A DNA stretch of 64,000 bases from Salinisphaera sp040361255 (GCF_040361255.1 NZ_APNG01000001.1:248001-312000); one strand, 5' to 3'; shown: positions 45,367 through 55,701, counted from the first letter of the stretch. Notes: a model not told the origin generated them from the sequence alone. Numbers and translations are program-made.

Positions 45367-46652
45367 GGCGCGCCCCGTGAAAAGAATTGCTGCAGCGCGG
45401 CCACGGTATTGGCCGATGCCAGATTGCCCATATGCCCACCATGCGGGCGAATCCGCGCGCGCTTGCCGAAGGTTTCACGCAGGAAGGCGATTTCGTCGGC
45501 GTTGAGGATCGGATCGTCTTCGCTGGTGAACACGCCGATATCGGTATTACCGGCCAGATAATCGGCGATACCGCGCAAATCCGCCTCGGCGATGATCTGC
45601 TCGCGCGACACGTCGCGTCCGTCGCGATTCCAGTAGGGCACCAGCAGGCGCTCGAAATAGTCGTCGAACGACATCTCGAAAGAGCGCTTGATATAGGGAT
45701 CGAGCGAATCATAGGGCCCGAGGTCGACGTTTTCGGGCACGATCACATCGGCATGGGTGATTACGTCCGCCGCAAAGGCCATATTGGCCAGCGACAGCCG
45801 AAACGCCAGCCCGACGATGGCCGCGATATCGCCCCGGTGCGGCGACTGGGTGCGATAGGCACGGTAGAGAAAATCTTCGTTGAAGCGGATCGGATCGCCC
45901 GAGGAATACAACTGCTTGAGCCCGCCGAGCCCGCGGGCCACGAAGGCCGGTATGCCGTCGATACCGCCTTCGAGATTGTCGGCGAGCAGCCGATCCATGC
46001 GCTGCACCGAGGCCCACACATCCACTGCCGGGTTGAGCAGCAGTACGCGCGAAAAATCGAACACGCCGGCTTCGGCATCGTGGCGGGCGATAAAGGCCGC
46101 CTCGGTCGCGCCCAGACTCCAGCCCGTCAGCGCATAACCGGTGACCCGGGTTTTTGCGTCGAGATCGTCGCGCACCGCCTGCATGAGCCGATACAAATCG
46201 TCGACATCGGTGCGCATGCGCCCCGGCACCGGGTATTGCGCGGCGCCGAGCATGAACGTCACGCTCGTCGGCGACGGCAGGCAGGCCACGCTGTAGCCGG
46301 CCTGATACAACGCGCTCGAGAGCATTACGCACTTGCTCGACAGGGCACTGGCGCCGGTCCCGGCGATCACGAACGCCAACGGCGCCGGCTCGTCGCGGAT
46401 CACGCGCAGATACTGCAATGGCCGCGCATAGCGCAACGTCGTCGGGGTTGGCCGTTCGACCAGCGGCTCGAGGCTGCGGACCTCGAAATTCAGATTCTCG
46501 GGCAGCTCGGCCTTGTATTCGGCGGGCGTGCCGACCACCGTCGCGGCCAGACCGTTATCGATCGGATAGGGGCCCGTGTTGGGCTGGGCGCTGGCAACCA
46601 GCGCAACGAGTGGCAACCCCAGCGCAAGACACGCCGGCAACAAACTACGCAT
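45363..46652 (-). CDS. Exported alpha/beta hydrolase
   Basis: 429 residues from ATG at 46652 (MRSLLPACLALGLPLVALV), which gives a clean signal peptide ending ASAQ; a start 33 bp upstream is possible. The oxyanion strand is LAFVIAGTGAS, the nucleophile elbow GWSLGAT, the likely acid is in TSEDDPIL, and the His is in RPHGGHMGN. It lacks a lipobox. Overlap with mlaA suggests a lipid ester or phospholipid substrate in the envelope (inference). Confidence 0.75.
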   Translation of the reverse strand: MRSLLPACLALGLPLVALVASAQPNTGPYPIDNGLAATVVGTPAEYKAELPENLNFEVRSLEPLVERPTPTTLRYARPLQYLRVIRDEPAPLAFVIAGTGASALSSKCVMLSSALYQAGYSVACLPSPTSVTFMLGAAQYPVPGRMRTDVDDLYRLMQAVRDDLDAKTRVTGYALTGWSLGATEAAFIARHDAEAGVFDFSRVLLLNPAVDVWASVQRMDRLLADNLEGGIDGIPAFVARGLGGLKQLYSSGDPIRFNEDFLYRAYRTQSPHRGDIAAIVGLAFRLSLANMAFAADVITHADVIVPENVDLGPYDSLDPYIKRSFEMSFDDYFERLLVPYWNRDGRDVSREQIIAEADLRGIADYLAGNTDIGVFTSEDDPILNADEIAFLRETFGKRARIRPHGGHMGNLASANTVAALQQFFSRGAP

Positions 46653-46751
46653 GGACAAGACCCGCGCTCGGTAGGCATCGATCACAAAGCGCAGATCATA
46701 CCGATTTCATCATCGTTTGCGCGCTATCTATCGGCCAAAGACAATAGTGCC

Positions 46752-47765
46752 ATGGCTAAAGTGCTCATCATCGGTGCCGGCGTGGCCGGCGCAAGCGCCG
46801 CGCTTGCGCTCGAACAGGCGGGCTGGGACGTGGTCGTGGTCGACAAGGCCCGCCGGCCGGGCGGCCGCTGCGCCACGCGCCGGCTGTCGGCCGACCCGGC
46901 CAGCCCCTGGTTCGATTACGGCGCCCAGTATTTCACCGCCCGTACCGCGCCGTTTCGTGACCGCGTGGCGCACGATCTCGAGGCGGGCATACTGGCGCGC
47001 TGGACACCCCAGGTCTGTGTTGCCGAGCGTGGCGAGCACGGCTGGCAACTGAACTCGTCGCCGGATGATCGCGAACGTCTGATCAGCCCGAACGGGCTCA
47101 ATTACTGGGTGCGGTATCTGTTCGAGCAGGCCGATATCGACGTGCGCTGCGGCCAGGGCGTACGCGGGCTGTATCGCACCGCCAAGGGCTGGCGGGCCGA
47201 TCTGGGCGAACACGGCCGTTTACATGCCGACGCAGTCGTACTCACCGCGCCGGCGGTACAGGCGGCCGCCCTGCTTGGCGAGCGCACCCAGGCATTCCCC
47301 GTGCTCGGCGAGGCACGGCATCGGCTCTCGCCCTGCCATTCGCTGGTCGTTGCCGCGCCGGCCGTCCCTGACTGTCAGGCGTTGTTCGTACATCAGGGGC
47401 CACTGTCCTGGTGTGCCGATAACAGTCACAAGGCAGGCCAGACCCATAGCGACGCACGCCTGTGGACGCTACACGCCGGCCCGCAATTCAGTGCCGAACA
47501 CCTGGAAGATACGCCCGAATCGATTGCGACCACGCTGACCCGGGAATTCGCCGATATCACCGGCTTGAGCACGCGCCAGATGCGTCTGGTACGCACCCAC
47601 CGCTGGCGCTATGCCCGCCCCGGGCCCATGGCCGAAGCACTCGATCCACCCTGCCAGGCGGTGCCTGACGAGCGCATCGTGCTCGCCGGCGACTGGCTGG
47701 CCGGCGGGCGCGTAGAGGGGGCCTGGCGATCGGGTGCGGCCGCCGCCGCCCAGCTGACTGATTGA
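46752..47765 (+). CDS. Renalase-like FAD-dependent oxidoreductase
   Basis: 337 residues from ATG at 46752, the start that fits the N-terminal FAD site; the reading frame is open much further upstream by chance. Motifs: VLIIGAGVAGASAALALEQAGW (Rossmann GxGxxG), VDKARRPGGRCATRR, DYGAQYFTAR, and C-terminal LAGDWLAGGRVEGAWRSG. These match bacterial NAD(P)/FAD amine-oxidase-like renalases, which repair abnormal dihydronicotinamides. Substrate is not proven. Confidence 0.85.
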   Translation: MAKVLIIGAGVAGASAALALEQAGWDVVVVDKARRPGGRCATRRLSADPASPWFDYGAQYFTARTAPFRDRVAHDLEAGILARWTPQVCVAERGEHGWQLNSSPDDRERLISPNGLNYWVRYLFEQADIDVRCGQGVRGLYRTAKGWRADLGEHGRLHADAVVLTAPAVQAAALLGERTQAFPVLGEARHRLSPCHSLVVAAPAVPDCQALFVHQGPLSWCADNSHKAGQTHSDARLWTLHAGPQFSAEHLEDTPESIATTLTREFADITGLSTRQMRLVRTHRWRYARPGPMAEALDPPCQAVPDERIVLAGDWLAGGRVEGAWRSGAAAAAQLTD

Positions 47766-48020
47766 CCGCGTATCGCGCACTCGCCTTGGCCGGTCGATTT
47801 CAGCGCCTGTCGGCGTAAACAGTGCGTACATGGCCTTTTTTGTTCATCCGGGCAGCTTAGCGCTTTTGTGTTTATGCACATACGCTTGCATGGTGGCGCG
47901 TGAAACTCTATTTCATGCACCACCCAATCAGCCCGTGCGACAAGCGTTCAAGTTATATTGGGTACGCGCGATAACCTTTCCTGAACCTGCGATCTCGCGT
48001 TTTGCCTGCGGTAGCCGTCG

Positions 48021-49214
48021 ATGGCTGTACACCTGAAAAAAATCGATACCCGCGATCTACGTATTGGCATGTATGTGGAAGCCCTGGATCGGCCGTGGCT
48101 GGAAACGCCCTATCTGCTAGAAGGCGTGGATATCAAGACCGATGCCGATATCGACGAACTCCGCGCGCTGTGTTCGCATGTCTATATCCGCAGCGACGAA
48201 CCTTGGGACGACCAGCCCCACGAGGGCCATACGCGCACCGGTAATGACGTAATCCCGCCGCTGGGCGACCGCACGCCGCGCTCGTTTCGTCAGGAATTGC
48301 CGGTCGCACGCAAGATCCACGACAACGCCCGCGGTCTGATTCGCACCATCCACGAGGAAATCAGCGAAAACCGGCGCCCGGACACGGCCGCGGTTTCCGA
48401 AGTGGTCGAACAGATGATGGATAGCGTCTCCCGCCATCCGGATGCGCTGGTCTGGTTCAGCAACCTCAAAAGCCGCGACGAGTACACCGCCATCCACAGC
48501 CTGAACGTATGCATGCAGGCGGTATCGCTGGCGACCTTCGTGGGCAACGACGAGCGCGCGATCAAGGAAATGGGCATCGGCGCGCTATTGCACGATGTCG
48601 GCAAGATCAAGATACCGCTGGCGATTCTCAACAAGCCCGGCAAGCTCACCGATGCCGAATACGACGAAATCAAGAAACACCCGCAATACGGGGTGGAAAT
48701 TCTCGAGAAAGCCTCGGGCCTGACACCCGCCAGTCTCGACATCGTGCGTGACCACCACGAACGACTCAACGGGCGTGGCTATCCGGCCGGGCTGCGCGGC
48801 TCCGAGATTTCGTATTACACCCAGATCGTGGCGATCGCCGATGTCTACGATGCCATGACCAGCGATCGCGTCTACCAGAAAGGCCGCACGCCCGCCGAAG
48901 CGCTCAAACTCATGGCCAGCTTCGAGGGCGATTTCAATGACGAACTGCTGCGCCAGTTCACCGACTATCACGGCGAATATCCGATCGGCACGCTCGTCGA
49001 GCTCAACACCGGCGAAGTCGGCTTCGTGATTCCCAGCCCCGAGCGCCAGAAAAAGCCCACGGTGCTACTGGTCCTCGACTTCAAGAAACGCCGTTATTTT
49101 CCACAGCGCGTACGCGATCTCATGCGCTTTCCCAAATTCTTCGTCAACCGCATGCTCGCGCCCGGCACCCACGGGGTGGACGTCGAGGATTTCGCCGAAA
49201 GCTGGGAAGTCTAG
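48021..49214 (+). CDS. HD-GYP cyclic-di-GMP phosphodiesterase with DUF3391
   Basis: 397 residues. An N-terminal DUF3391 domain (about 4-130) opens with KKIDTRDLRIGMYVEAL, followed by the HD-GYP domain with HDVGKIKIP (His191-Asp192) and DHHERLNGRGYP (244-255, containing GYP). The enzyme should break c-di-GMP to GMP. There are no membrane segments. The 255-bp gap before it holds TGAAA-N5-TTTCA (near 47899-47913) and TATATTG (near 47955) as promoter candidates. It counters the diguanylate cyclase at 31 kb. Confidence 0.94.
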   Translation: MAVHLKKIDTRDLRIGMYVEALDRPWLETPYLLEGVDIKTDADIDELRALCSHVYIRSDEPWDDQPHEGHTRTGNDVIPPLGDRTPRSFRQELPVARKIHDNARGLIRTIHEEISENRRPDTAAVSEVVEQMMDSVSRHPDALVWFSNLKSRDEYTAIHSLNVCMQAVSLATFVGNDERAIKEMGIGALLHDVGKIKIPLAILNKPGKLTDAEYDEIKKHPQYGVEILEKASGLTPASLDIVRDHHERLNGRGYPAGLRGSEISYYTQIVAIADVYDAMTSDRVYQKGRTPAEALKLMASFEGDFNDELLRQFTDYHGEYPIGTLVELNTGEVGFVIPSPERQKKPTVLLVLDFKKRRYFPQRVRDLMRFPKFFVNRMLAPGTHGVDVEDFAESWEV

Positions 49215-49298
49215 CGCGAGAACCCGTGCTTTTGCGGATGTTCGCGCTCGGCCACAACGCCTAGGCTGCGCGGCCACGCTATCGGCACCGGAGATCAT

Positions 49299-50483
49299 GT
49301 GTCACGAAAATGGCCACTTGCCGCCGGCGGCGCACTCGCTACGGCAGTCGCTTTCGGGCCCGCACGCGTGGGATTCGGATTGTTCCTGCCCGTGTTTCGC
49401 GACGAGTTCGCGATGTCCACCTCTGCGGCCGGCCTGATCGCCAGCGGCGCGTTCGCCGGCTTTTTCCTGGCGCTGCTGGCCACCGCCTGGCTGGTGGTGC
49501 GTCTGGGACCCAGACCCGCGGTGGCAGCGGGCTGCTTTGCCGCGCTTGCCGGGATGGCGATCGTGGCCATTGCCCAGAACACCACGATGCTGGCTCTGGG
49601 CACGGTACTTGCCGCTACCAGCGCCGGCTTTTGCTGGTCGCCGTTCAACGATGCCGCCGAACGCGGCGTGCCGCTGGGCGAACGGGAACGCGCGCTGTCC
49701 GTGATCAGCACCGGCACCGCCGGCGGCATCGTCGGCGCGGGCATTCTCGCGCTGGCGGTCGCCGGGCTCGAGCACGGCTGGCGTACGGTGTGGGTGGCGT
49801 TTGCGCTCGCGGCGCTGCTATCCGCAGCGGTCAATCTGTACGCGCTGGCACGCCTGCCACGCCGCGGCGCCCAGGGCGTGGGTCCGGGCGCGCTGAGCGC
49901 GCTGTTTTCGCGCCCCACCTGGCCGTTGCTGGGTATCGCCCTGTCGTTCGGGCTGACCAACGGCTTCTATCTATCGTTTGCGGTCGATCATGTCGTACAG
50001 TCCGGCGGGCTGGCGGGCGTAGCCACCCACCTGTCCGGGCCCGTGCTCTATATGGCGCTGGGTGCGGGCGGTGTCGCAGGCGTGCTCACCGCCGATGTCA
50101 AAGCACGTATCGGCCTGACCGCGCTGGTACGCGGCATTTTCCTGTGTTCGCTGCTGTCGCTGCTGCTGGTCGGCCTGTGGCCCACCCACTGGAGCGCCTT
50201 GCTGGCCTCGGCCGCCCTTCAGGGCGCCTGTATCATGGTCTTGAGCGCGATCTTTTCTTTCTGGAGCAGTCACCTGCATCCGAACCTGCCGACCCTGGGC
50301 TTTACCGCCACGCTCACCCTGTTCGCGCTGGGCAATATCCTCGGGCCGGCGCTGGGCGGCTATGCCGCCGCGCCGCTGGGGCTGGCAACCACGTTCGTCG
50401 TCAACGCCGGGCTGTCGCTGGCTACCGTGGTGTTGTTTCCAGGCAGCCCGCGGCGTGCGGCCCTGGGAGATGACGCGCGCTAG
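49299..50483 (+). CDS. MFS transporter (YbfB/YjiJ-like)
   Basis: 394 residues from GTG at 49299 with about 12 membrane segments. The N-terminus GPARVGFGLFLPVFRDEFAMS and the second-helix loop VVRLGPRPAV follow the major facilitator pattern, close to the YbfB/UPF0226 type. No substrate-specific motif is visible. It is in line with the HD-GYP gene (84 bp gap) and convergent with the thioesterase. Confidence 0.85.
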   Translation: MSRKWPLAAGGALATAVAFGPARVGFGLFLPVFRDEFAMSTSAAGLIASGAFAGFFLALLATAWLVVRLGPRPAVAAGCFAALAGMAIVAIAQNTTMLALGTVLAATSAGFCWSPFNDAAERGVPLGERERALSVISTGTAGGIVGAGILALAVAGLEHGWRTVWVAFALAALLSAAVNLYALARLPRRGAQGVGPGALSALFSRPTWPLLGIALSFGLTNGFYLSFAVDHVVQSGGLAGVATHLSGPVLYMALGAGGVAGVLTADVKARIGLTALVRGIFLCSLLSLLLVGLWPTHWSALLASAALQGACIMVLSAIFSFWSSHLHPNLPTLGFTATLTLFALGNILGPALGGYAAAPLGLATTFVVNAGLSLATVVLFPGSPRRAALGDDAR

Positions 50484-50523
50484 GCGGGCGCTAGCCTGGC
50501 CCAGGCCGGGCTTCAGGCCAGGC

Positions 50524-50931
50524 TCAGGCTTCGAACAGCGTCTTGGTGACCCGGGCCTGGGCAACAAGGCGCTCGCCCACGTGCGCACTGACGTCGATAA
50601 AGGCCACACGCCGACCCACGCGCAGCGGGTGAGATTCGAACACCACCACCTCGCCGGCGCGCGCGGCACGCATGATCGAGACATGGATATCGTGGGTGAC
50701 CGCCTGGGTGGTGGCCGCCAGCTGGCTCAACAGCCCGGCATAGGCACAGACATCGCACAGCAGATAGAGCACCCCGCCATGCAAGACACCGGCCGGGTTG
50801 ACGGTGTTGTCGCCGACCGTGATCGACAGCCGTGCTCTACCCTCGGCCGAATCGACGCGTTCGATGCCCAGATGCCGGTGCAGCGGGTGGTCAATAACCT
50901 GTTGTAGACGTTGATCCATACGCGGTGTCAT
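50524..50931 (-). CDS. PaaI-type hotdog thioesterase
   Basis: 135 residues covering one hotdog domain. The active-site segment is NPAGVLHGGVLYLLCDVCAYA, in which HGG and the following acidic residue are typical of PaaI/YbgC-related acyl-CoA thioesterases. The rest is HDIHVSIMRAARAGEV and VTKTLFE. It hydrolyses acyl- or aryl-CoA thioesters, substrate unknown. It starts 32 bp after the flavoprotein gene and may be in one operon with it. Confidence 0.88.
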   Translation of the reverse strand: MTPRMDQRLQQVIDHPLHRHLGIERVDSAEGRARLSITVGDNTVNPAGVLHGGVLYLLCDVCAYAGLLSQLAATTQAVTHDIHVSIMRAARAGEVVVFESHPLRVGRRVAFIDVSAHVGERLVAQARVTKTLFEA

Positions 50932-50963
50932 CCATTGGCGAGCACGCTGACGGGCCGCCCGCG

Positions 50964-52361
50964 TTACAGCAGCTTGCCCGGGTTCATGATGTCATTGGGA
51001 TCGAGCGCGGCCTTGATCGCGCGCATCACATTCAACCCGGCGCCATGTTCGGCCTGTAGGTAGCTACGTTTGCCCAGCCCCACCCCGTGTTCGCCGGTAC
51101 AGGTGCCCTCGGCGGCCTGGGCGCGGGTAATCAGGCGTTCGTTGAGCGTGTCGAGCGCGGCCAATTCCTGGGGATTGTCGCGATCGATGACCACGACCAG
51201 ATGAAAATTACCGTCGCCGACATGGCCAAACAGCGGCGCGGTGAGCCCCAGCTCGGCGACGTCGGCCTGGGCGGCCTCGATGGCACCGGCCAGACGCGAG
51301 ATCGGCACACAGACATCGGTGGCATGAAATTCCATACCGGGGCGCAACTGTTTGGCGGCATAGGCGGCGTTGTGGCGCGCCGCCCACAGCGCGCTGCGAT
51401 CTTCCTCACGCGTGGCCCAGGCGAAACCGCTGCCACCGAACTCCCGACACAGCGCACCCATCTGCTCGGCCTGTTCGGCCACGGCGGCGGCGCTGCCGTG
51501 AAACTCCAGAAACAGGGTCGGCCGCTCGGGATGATCGAGCCCGCTATAACGATTGACCGCCCGCATCGACAGGCTATCGAGCAGCTCGATACGCGCCATG
51601 GGAATGCCGTACTGAATGGATGCGATTACCGCATCGACCGCGCCGGCCACATCCTCGAAACAGACCGTGGCCGCACTCACCGCTTCCGGCAGGCCATGCA
51701 GACGCACGGTCAGCTCGGTGATGATGCCGAGCGTACCTTCGGCACCGATGAGCAGATGGGTGAGATCGTAGCCCGCCGCTGACTTGCGCGCCCGTGCGCC
51801 GGTACGCACGATCTCGCCGTCGGGCATGACCACGGTCATCGACAGCACATTCTCGCGGATGGTGCCGTAGCGCACGGTATTGGTTCCGCTGGCGCGCGTG
51901 GAGGCCATGCCGCCGAGGGTGGCATCGGCCCCGGGGTCCACCGAAAAGAACAGCCCGGTATCGCGTAGATGTGCATTGAGCTGGCTGCGGGTGATGCCGG
52001 CTTCGACGGTGGCGTCCATATCTTCGGCACGCACTGCGTGGATCGCGTTCATCTGCGACAGATCGATACAGATCCCGCCACGTTCGGCGATCACCTGGCC
52101 TTCGATCGAGGTCCCCACACCATAGGCCAGCACCGGCACACGATGCGCGTTACACGCCTTGACGATCGCCGCGACCTCGGCGGTGGTGTGCACGAAACAC
52201 ACCGCATCGGGCGCGGCCGGATGATGCCAGGATTCATCGTGACCGTGCTGTTCGCGAACGCTGGCGTTCGTGCTCAGCCGATCACCGAGCAGCGTGCCGA
52301 TACGCGCGAGTACAGCGGCCAGCGCATCGGGCGAACAGGCAAGGGCGGCATTGGTCGTCAT
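50964..52361 (-). CDS. FAD-linked D-lactate dehydrogenase / glycolate oxidase-like
   Basis: 465 residues from ATG at 52361 (MTTNAALACSPDAL). The PCMH-type FAD domain includes VLAYGVGTSIEGQV, DPGADATLGGMASTRASGTNTVRYG and LLIGAEGTLGIITE. The C-terminal oxidase domain has FGHVGDGNFH (metal/substrate His) and GEHGVGLGKRSYL, ending NPGKLL. This order matches DLD-type D-lactate (cytochrome) dehydrogenases. The exact 2-hydroxy acid is open. Confidence 0.9.
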   Translation of the reverse strand: MTTNAALACSPDALAAVLARIGTLLGDRLSTNASVREQHGHDESWHHPAAPDAVCFVHTTAEVAAIVKACNAHRVPVLAYGVGTSIEGQVIAERGGICIDLSQMNAIHAVRAEDMDATVEAGITRSQLNAHLRDTGLFFSVDPGADATLGGMASTRASGTNTVRYGTIRENVLSMTVVMPDGEIVRTGARARKSAAGYDLTHLLIGAEGTLGIITELTVRLHGLPEAVSAATVCFEDVAGAVDAVIASIQYGIPMARIELLDSLSMRAVNRYSGLDHPERPTLFLEFHGSAAAVAEQAEQMGALCREFGGSGFAWATREEDRSALWAARHNAAYAAKQLRPGMEFHATDVCVPISRLAGAIEAAQADVAELGLTAPLFGHVGDGNFHLVVVIDRDNPQELAALDTLNERLITRAQAAEGTCTGEHGVGLGKRSYLQAEHGAGLNVMRAIKAALDPNDIMNPGKLL

Positions 52362-52501
52362 AGGCGTATCCGGTGCAGACAAACACACGACACGAAGCCT
52401 GCATGACAAGGCAGTGGCTCATGTCGAGCGCTGCATTCTACAGCGGATATCGCGCCCGCCCAGAGAATATCAAGCCATCGCCTGCGCGGCGACCATCGCG
52501 C

Positions 52502-53953
52502 TCACCAGTTGGCGATGACCGCCTCGGGAATCTGGCCCAGGCGCACCCGTTGCGGATGATTGCCGACCGCCAGATATGCCAGTTCTTCATGGCGGCGGGT
52601 ATCGAGCACGGCTACGGCATCGGAGCCACTCAGCGAAATCCAGCAGGTATCGTTCGGCCCCTCGGTCGTCCAATAGGGCTTGAGATAGTCGTGGCCGGTC
52701 GTGGTCGTGTTGAACAGGCTGTAGGCCATGGTCTGCCGGTCCACCAGGGCCGCATAATCGTCCATGGTGCCGGCCACGCACAGCGTATCGCCTGTCTCGT
52801 TGAGCGACAGGCCGTGATGGGCCGAGTCGTTCACGTATTGCTCGCGCGGCACGTCGGGCACGAAATTGGGCAGCGGCACCACCCGCGATACGGCGCCGAA
52901 ATCCGGTTCAGCCAGACCTTCGTTGACATAGTCCTGCTGGCCGTTCACGTCCGGCGCCTGGGTGTCGAACTCGACCAGACCATGAAAATAGGACACCTGG
53001 TAATAGATATAGCGCTCGTCGTGCGAGATCGCCATCGGCCGCACCGCCGGACTCATGCCCGCATAGCCGGCCTCCTCGAGTTCCAGCCCCATGTTCCAGC
53101 GCGCGAGGATCTCGAAATCATCGTTGCGCACAATCTGGAACCAGCGATCGCCCTTGATCGCTTCCTGCGCCGGGCCGAGCAGTTCCGGCAATACGTCGGG
53201 ATAGTCGCCGGGGGTATACACCCGCCCGATCGAGGCATGGTAGATCGTCTCGCCCGCGCTGTTGTAGTTGCTCTCGTGCGGGGTCTCGCCGGAGACAAAC
53301 GTCCGTAGCCGATCGCCCATCCTGATCGGCGTGCCGTCGGGGGCGGTTTCATCCACCATCGAAAACTCGATCACCTGGCGCTGGGTGGAATCGGAGACGA
53401 GCAATCGCCGACCGTCGGGCGACAACGCCATATGATCGGTACGCTGGCCGTCCATGGGCTGCTCGCGCACGATCGCCTCGACGCCCGCGCCCTGGGTTAC
53501 CTGGGCGATATCGATCCACACCACATCGGCGAAGCTCGGGCGCGACACCACCAGATAACGACCATCCCGCGTGGTGAACATATCGTCCACATACTGGTCG
53601 TTGCCCTCGCCTGGGCCAAACCGGATGAGATAGTAATAGGCCAGATCGACCGGGTTGGCGAAGATATCGGCAATCTCCTGATCCTTGTCCGGAATCAGGT
53701 CGATGCCGGTTTTCAGTACTGCGAGCGTCTGGGCATCGACCACAGTGGCCGTGCCATCCCAGTTGTTGCCCACCCACATCACCGCGCGCAGCGCCGGCGC
53801 GACGTCGCCCGGGTCGACCACATCCGGGGCTGACGCGGCGTCGGTCACCGTATCGCCGCCGAGTTCGACCTCGGCGTCGTGCTCGTTACAGGCACTGAGC
53901 AACAGCCCGGCCGCCACCATCCACACCACCGTACGCCCGACTGCTGTGCCCAT
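52502..53953 (-). CDS. Beta-propeller lipoprotein (YncE-like)
   Basis: 483 residues from ATG at 53953, which has a very strong ribosome-binding site (AAGGAGGGGGAGCG). The signal ends in the lipobox LLSAC (about Cys22), then an acidic linker. Repeated blades of the type TTRDGRYLVVSRP, ALSPDGRRLLVSDS and SLNETGDTLCVAGT suggest a seven-bladed propeller. No catalytic motif is evident. Function is unknown. Confidence 0.75.
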   Translation of the reverse strand: MGTAVGRTVVWMVAAGLLLSACNEHDAEVELGGDTVTDAASAPDVVDPGDVAPALRAVMWVGNNWDGTATVVDAQTLAVLKTGIDLIPDKDQEIADIFANPVDLAYYYLIRFGPGEGNDQYVDDMFTTRDGRYLVVSRPSFADVVWIDIAQVTQGAGVEAIVREQPMDGQRTDHMALSPDGRRLLVSDSTQRQVIEFSMVDETAPDGTPIRMGDRLRTFVSGETPHESNYNSAGETIYHASIGRVYTPGDYPDVLPELLGPAQEAIKGDRWFQIVRNDDFEILARWNMGLELEEAGYAGMSPAVRPMAISHDERYIYYQVSYFHGLVEFDTQAPDVNGQQDYVNEGLAEPDFGAVSRVVPLPNFVPDVPREQYVNDSAHHGLSLNETGDTLCVAGTMDDYAALVDRQTMAYSLFNTTTTGHDYLKPYWTTEGPNDTCWISLSGSDAVAVLDTRRHEELAYLAVGNHPQRVRLGQIPEAVIANW

Positions 53954-54147
53954 TACGCGCTCCCCCTCCTTCTTTTTTCTGCCGGGATCGCGCGCACGGA
54001 TATCACCGTGCGAGCGATACAAACCGCTGCATCGATGCTAGCACCGGCACAGCGGCGACCGAGACGTCGAAGGTGGGTAAAAACGTACCGAGGTGGCGGT
54101 GACCCCGCGGGCCAGCGCGCCGGCAAACACCGGCGCGATCTGGCGGA

Positions 54148-55569
54148 TCAGCCGTATTCGGCGGGGTTGGGCACCGCCGGGAAGCGCGCCGGATAGGCGG
54201 CCATATAGGCGTTGGCCGCACGGAGCACGCGCACATCGTCGAACTTGCCGCCCGCCAGCTGGAAGCCGACCGGCAAACCGCAGTCGGTGAAACCACAGGG
54301 CACGGACGCCGCCGGCTGCTGGCTGAGGTTGAACGGATAGGAGAACGGCGCCCATTCCTCCCAGTCACGCATGCCGCTACCGGGCGGGACTTCGTGGTTC
54401 ACTTCGAACGGCTGCAACGGAACCGTGGGCGTCATCAGCAGATGATAGTCCTGGTTGAACTTTTCCAGCGCCAGCGTGAGTTCCGCACGTTCGGAAAACG
54501 CGTCGAACAATTCGAGCGCGTTCCAGTTCTGGGCATGCTTGGCGTTGGCCACCAGGCCCGGGTCCAGCAGCTCGCGGCCCTTTTCATCACAGCGGTCCCA
54601 GACCTGAAGCGAGGCGGTGAACCACAGCTTGCGAAAGATATCGATCGGCGATTCGAAGGCCGGGTCCACTTCGACGACTTCGGCCCCGAGTTCTTCGAGC
54701 TTCAGCGCCGCTTCCTTGACCCGGGCCGCGATCTGATCATCAACGTCGGCATAACCCAGATCGGGGGAATAGGCGATGCGCAGTCCGCGCAGGTCGCATT
54801 CCAGATCCACGCCCCAGTCTTCGGGCTGGCCGCGGGTGGCATAGGGGTCACGATAGTCGTAGCGGCCCATCACGTTAAGCATGCGCGCCGCATCGCGCGG
54901 ATGCCGGGTGAGCGGGCCGAGATGCGACAGCGTGGGCATCTTCGCCGGCGGCCATTGCGGGGTCCAGCCAAAGGTCGGCTTGAAGCCGAATACGCCGGTG
55001 AACGCCGCCGGGATACGAATCGAGCCGCCCGAGTCGCCGCCCTGATGCAGCACGCCCATATTCAACGCAGCGGCCGCGGCCGCGCCGCCGGAGGAGCCGC
55101 CCGGCGTAAGTCGTGTGTCCCAGGGGTTGCAGGTCGCACCGAATACGCGGTTGTCGGTCACCGCCTTCCAGCCGAATTCGGGCGTGTTGGTCTTGCCCAG
55201 CAGCACCGCACCCGCTTCGCGCAGCATGCGCGCCGGCGGCGCATCGGTATCGCATTTGCCGGTACCGGTGGTCAGCGAGCCCTCGCGGGCGGGCATGCCC
55301 TTGGCTTCGGTGAGATCCTTGAGCGATGTGGGCACGCCGTCGATCGGCGACAGCGGCTTGCCCTGGCCCCAGCGACGCGCCGAGGCACGGGCAGCGTCTT
55401 CGGCGCCTTCGCGATCGATATAGACGTAGGCATTGACGTCGTCATTGAAGCGATCGATACGATCCAGCGCCGCGCGCGTGGCTTCCAGCGGCGACGCATC
55501 GCCGGACTCGAATAAATCGATCAACTTGCCGGCATCCATCGTGCCCAGATCGTCGTCTCTACCGCTCAT
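54148..55569 (-). CDS. Amidase signature family hydrolase
   Basis: 473 residues from ATG at 55569 (MSGRDDDLGTMDAG). The Ser-cisSer-Lys triad is visible: Lys84 in TSLKDL, Ser159 in TPGGSSGG and Ser183 in GGDSGGSIRIPAA. The C-terminal FNLSQQPAASVPCGF and GLPVGFQLAG are typical. It hydrolyses an amide; a gatA role is unlikely because gatB and gatC are absent. It looks like a single-gene unit, divergent from the M23 peptidase. Confidence 0.93.
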   Translation of the reverse strand: MSGRDDDLGTMDAGKLIDLFESGDASPLEATRAALDRIDRFNDDVNAYVYIDREGAEDAARASARRWGQGKPLSPIDGVPTSLKDLTEAKGMPAREGSLTTGTGKCDTDAPPARMLREAGAVLLGKTNTPEFGWKAVTDNRVFGATCNPWDTRLTPGGSSGGAAAAAALNMGVLHQGGDSGGSIRIPAAFTGVFGFKPTFGWTPQWPPAKMPTLSHLGPLTRHPRDAARMLNVMGRYDYRDPYATRGQPEDWGVDLECDLRGLRIAYSPDLGYADVDDQIAARVKEAALKLEELGAEVVEVDPAFESPIDIFRKLWFTASLQVWDRCDEKGRELLDPGLVANAKHAQNWNALELFDAFSERAELTLALEKFNQDYHLLMTPTVPLQPFEVNHEVPPGSGMRDWEEWAPFSYPFNLSQQPAASVPCGFTDCGLPVGFQLAGGKFDDVRVLRAANAYMAAYPARFPAVPNPAEYG

Positions 55570-55701
55570 GCTGTTCTTCGCCTGCCTCAAAAAAGGGGCG
55601 CGGAGCGTACCGACGATCCGCACTCGTGAACATGGGTACTACTACCCACCGAAAAGCCACGGCTGCAACATCCGACGTGCGATGGGTAACGTATCGACCC
55701 T

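Noticed and set aside
45387..46751. Upstream extension of the renalase-like gene
   Set aside because: Stops are absent by chance. The Rossmann FAD motif begins right after ATG 46752, and the extension is antisense to the hydrolase.
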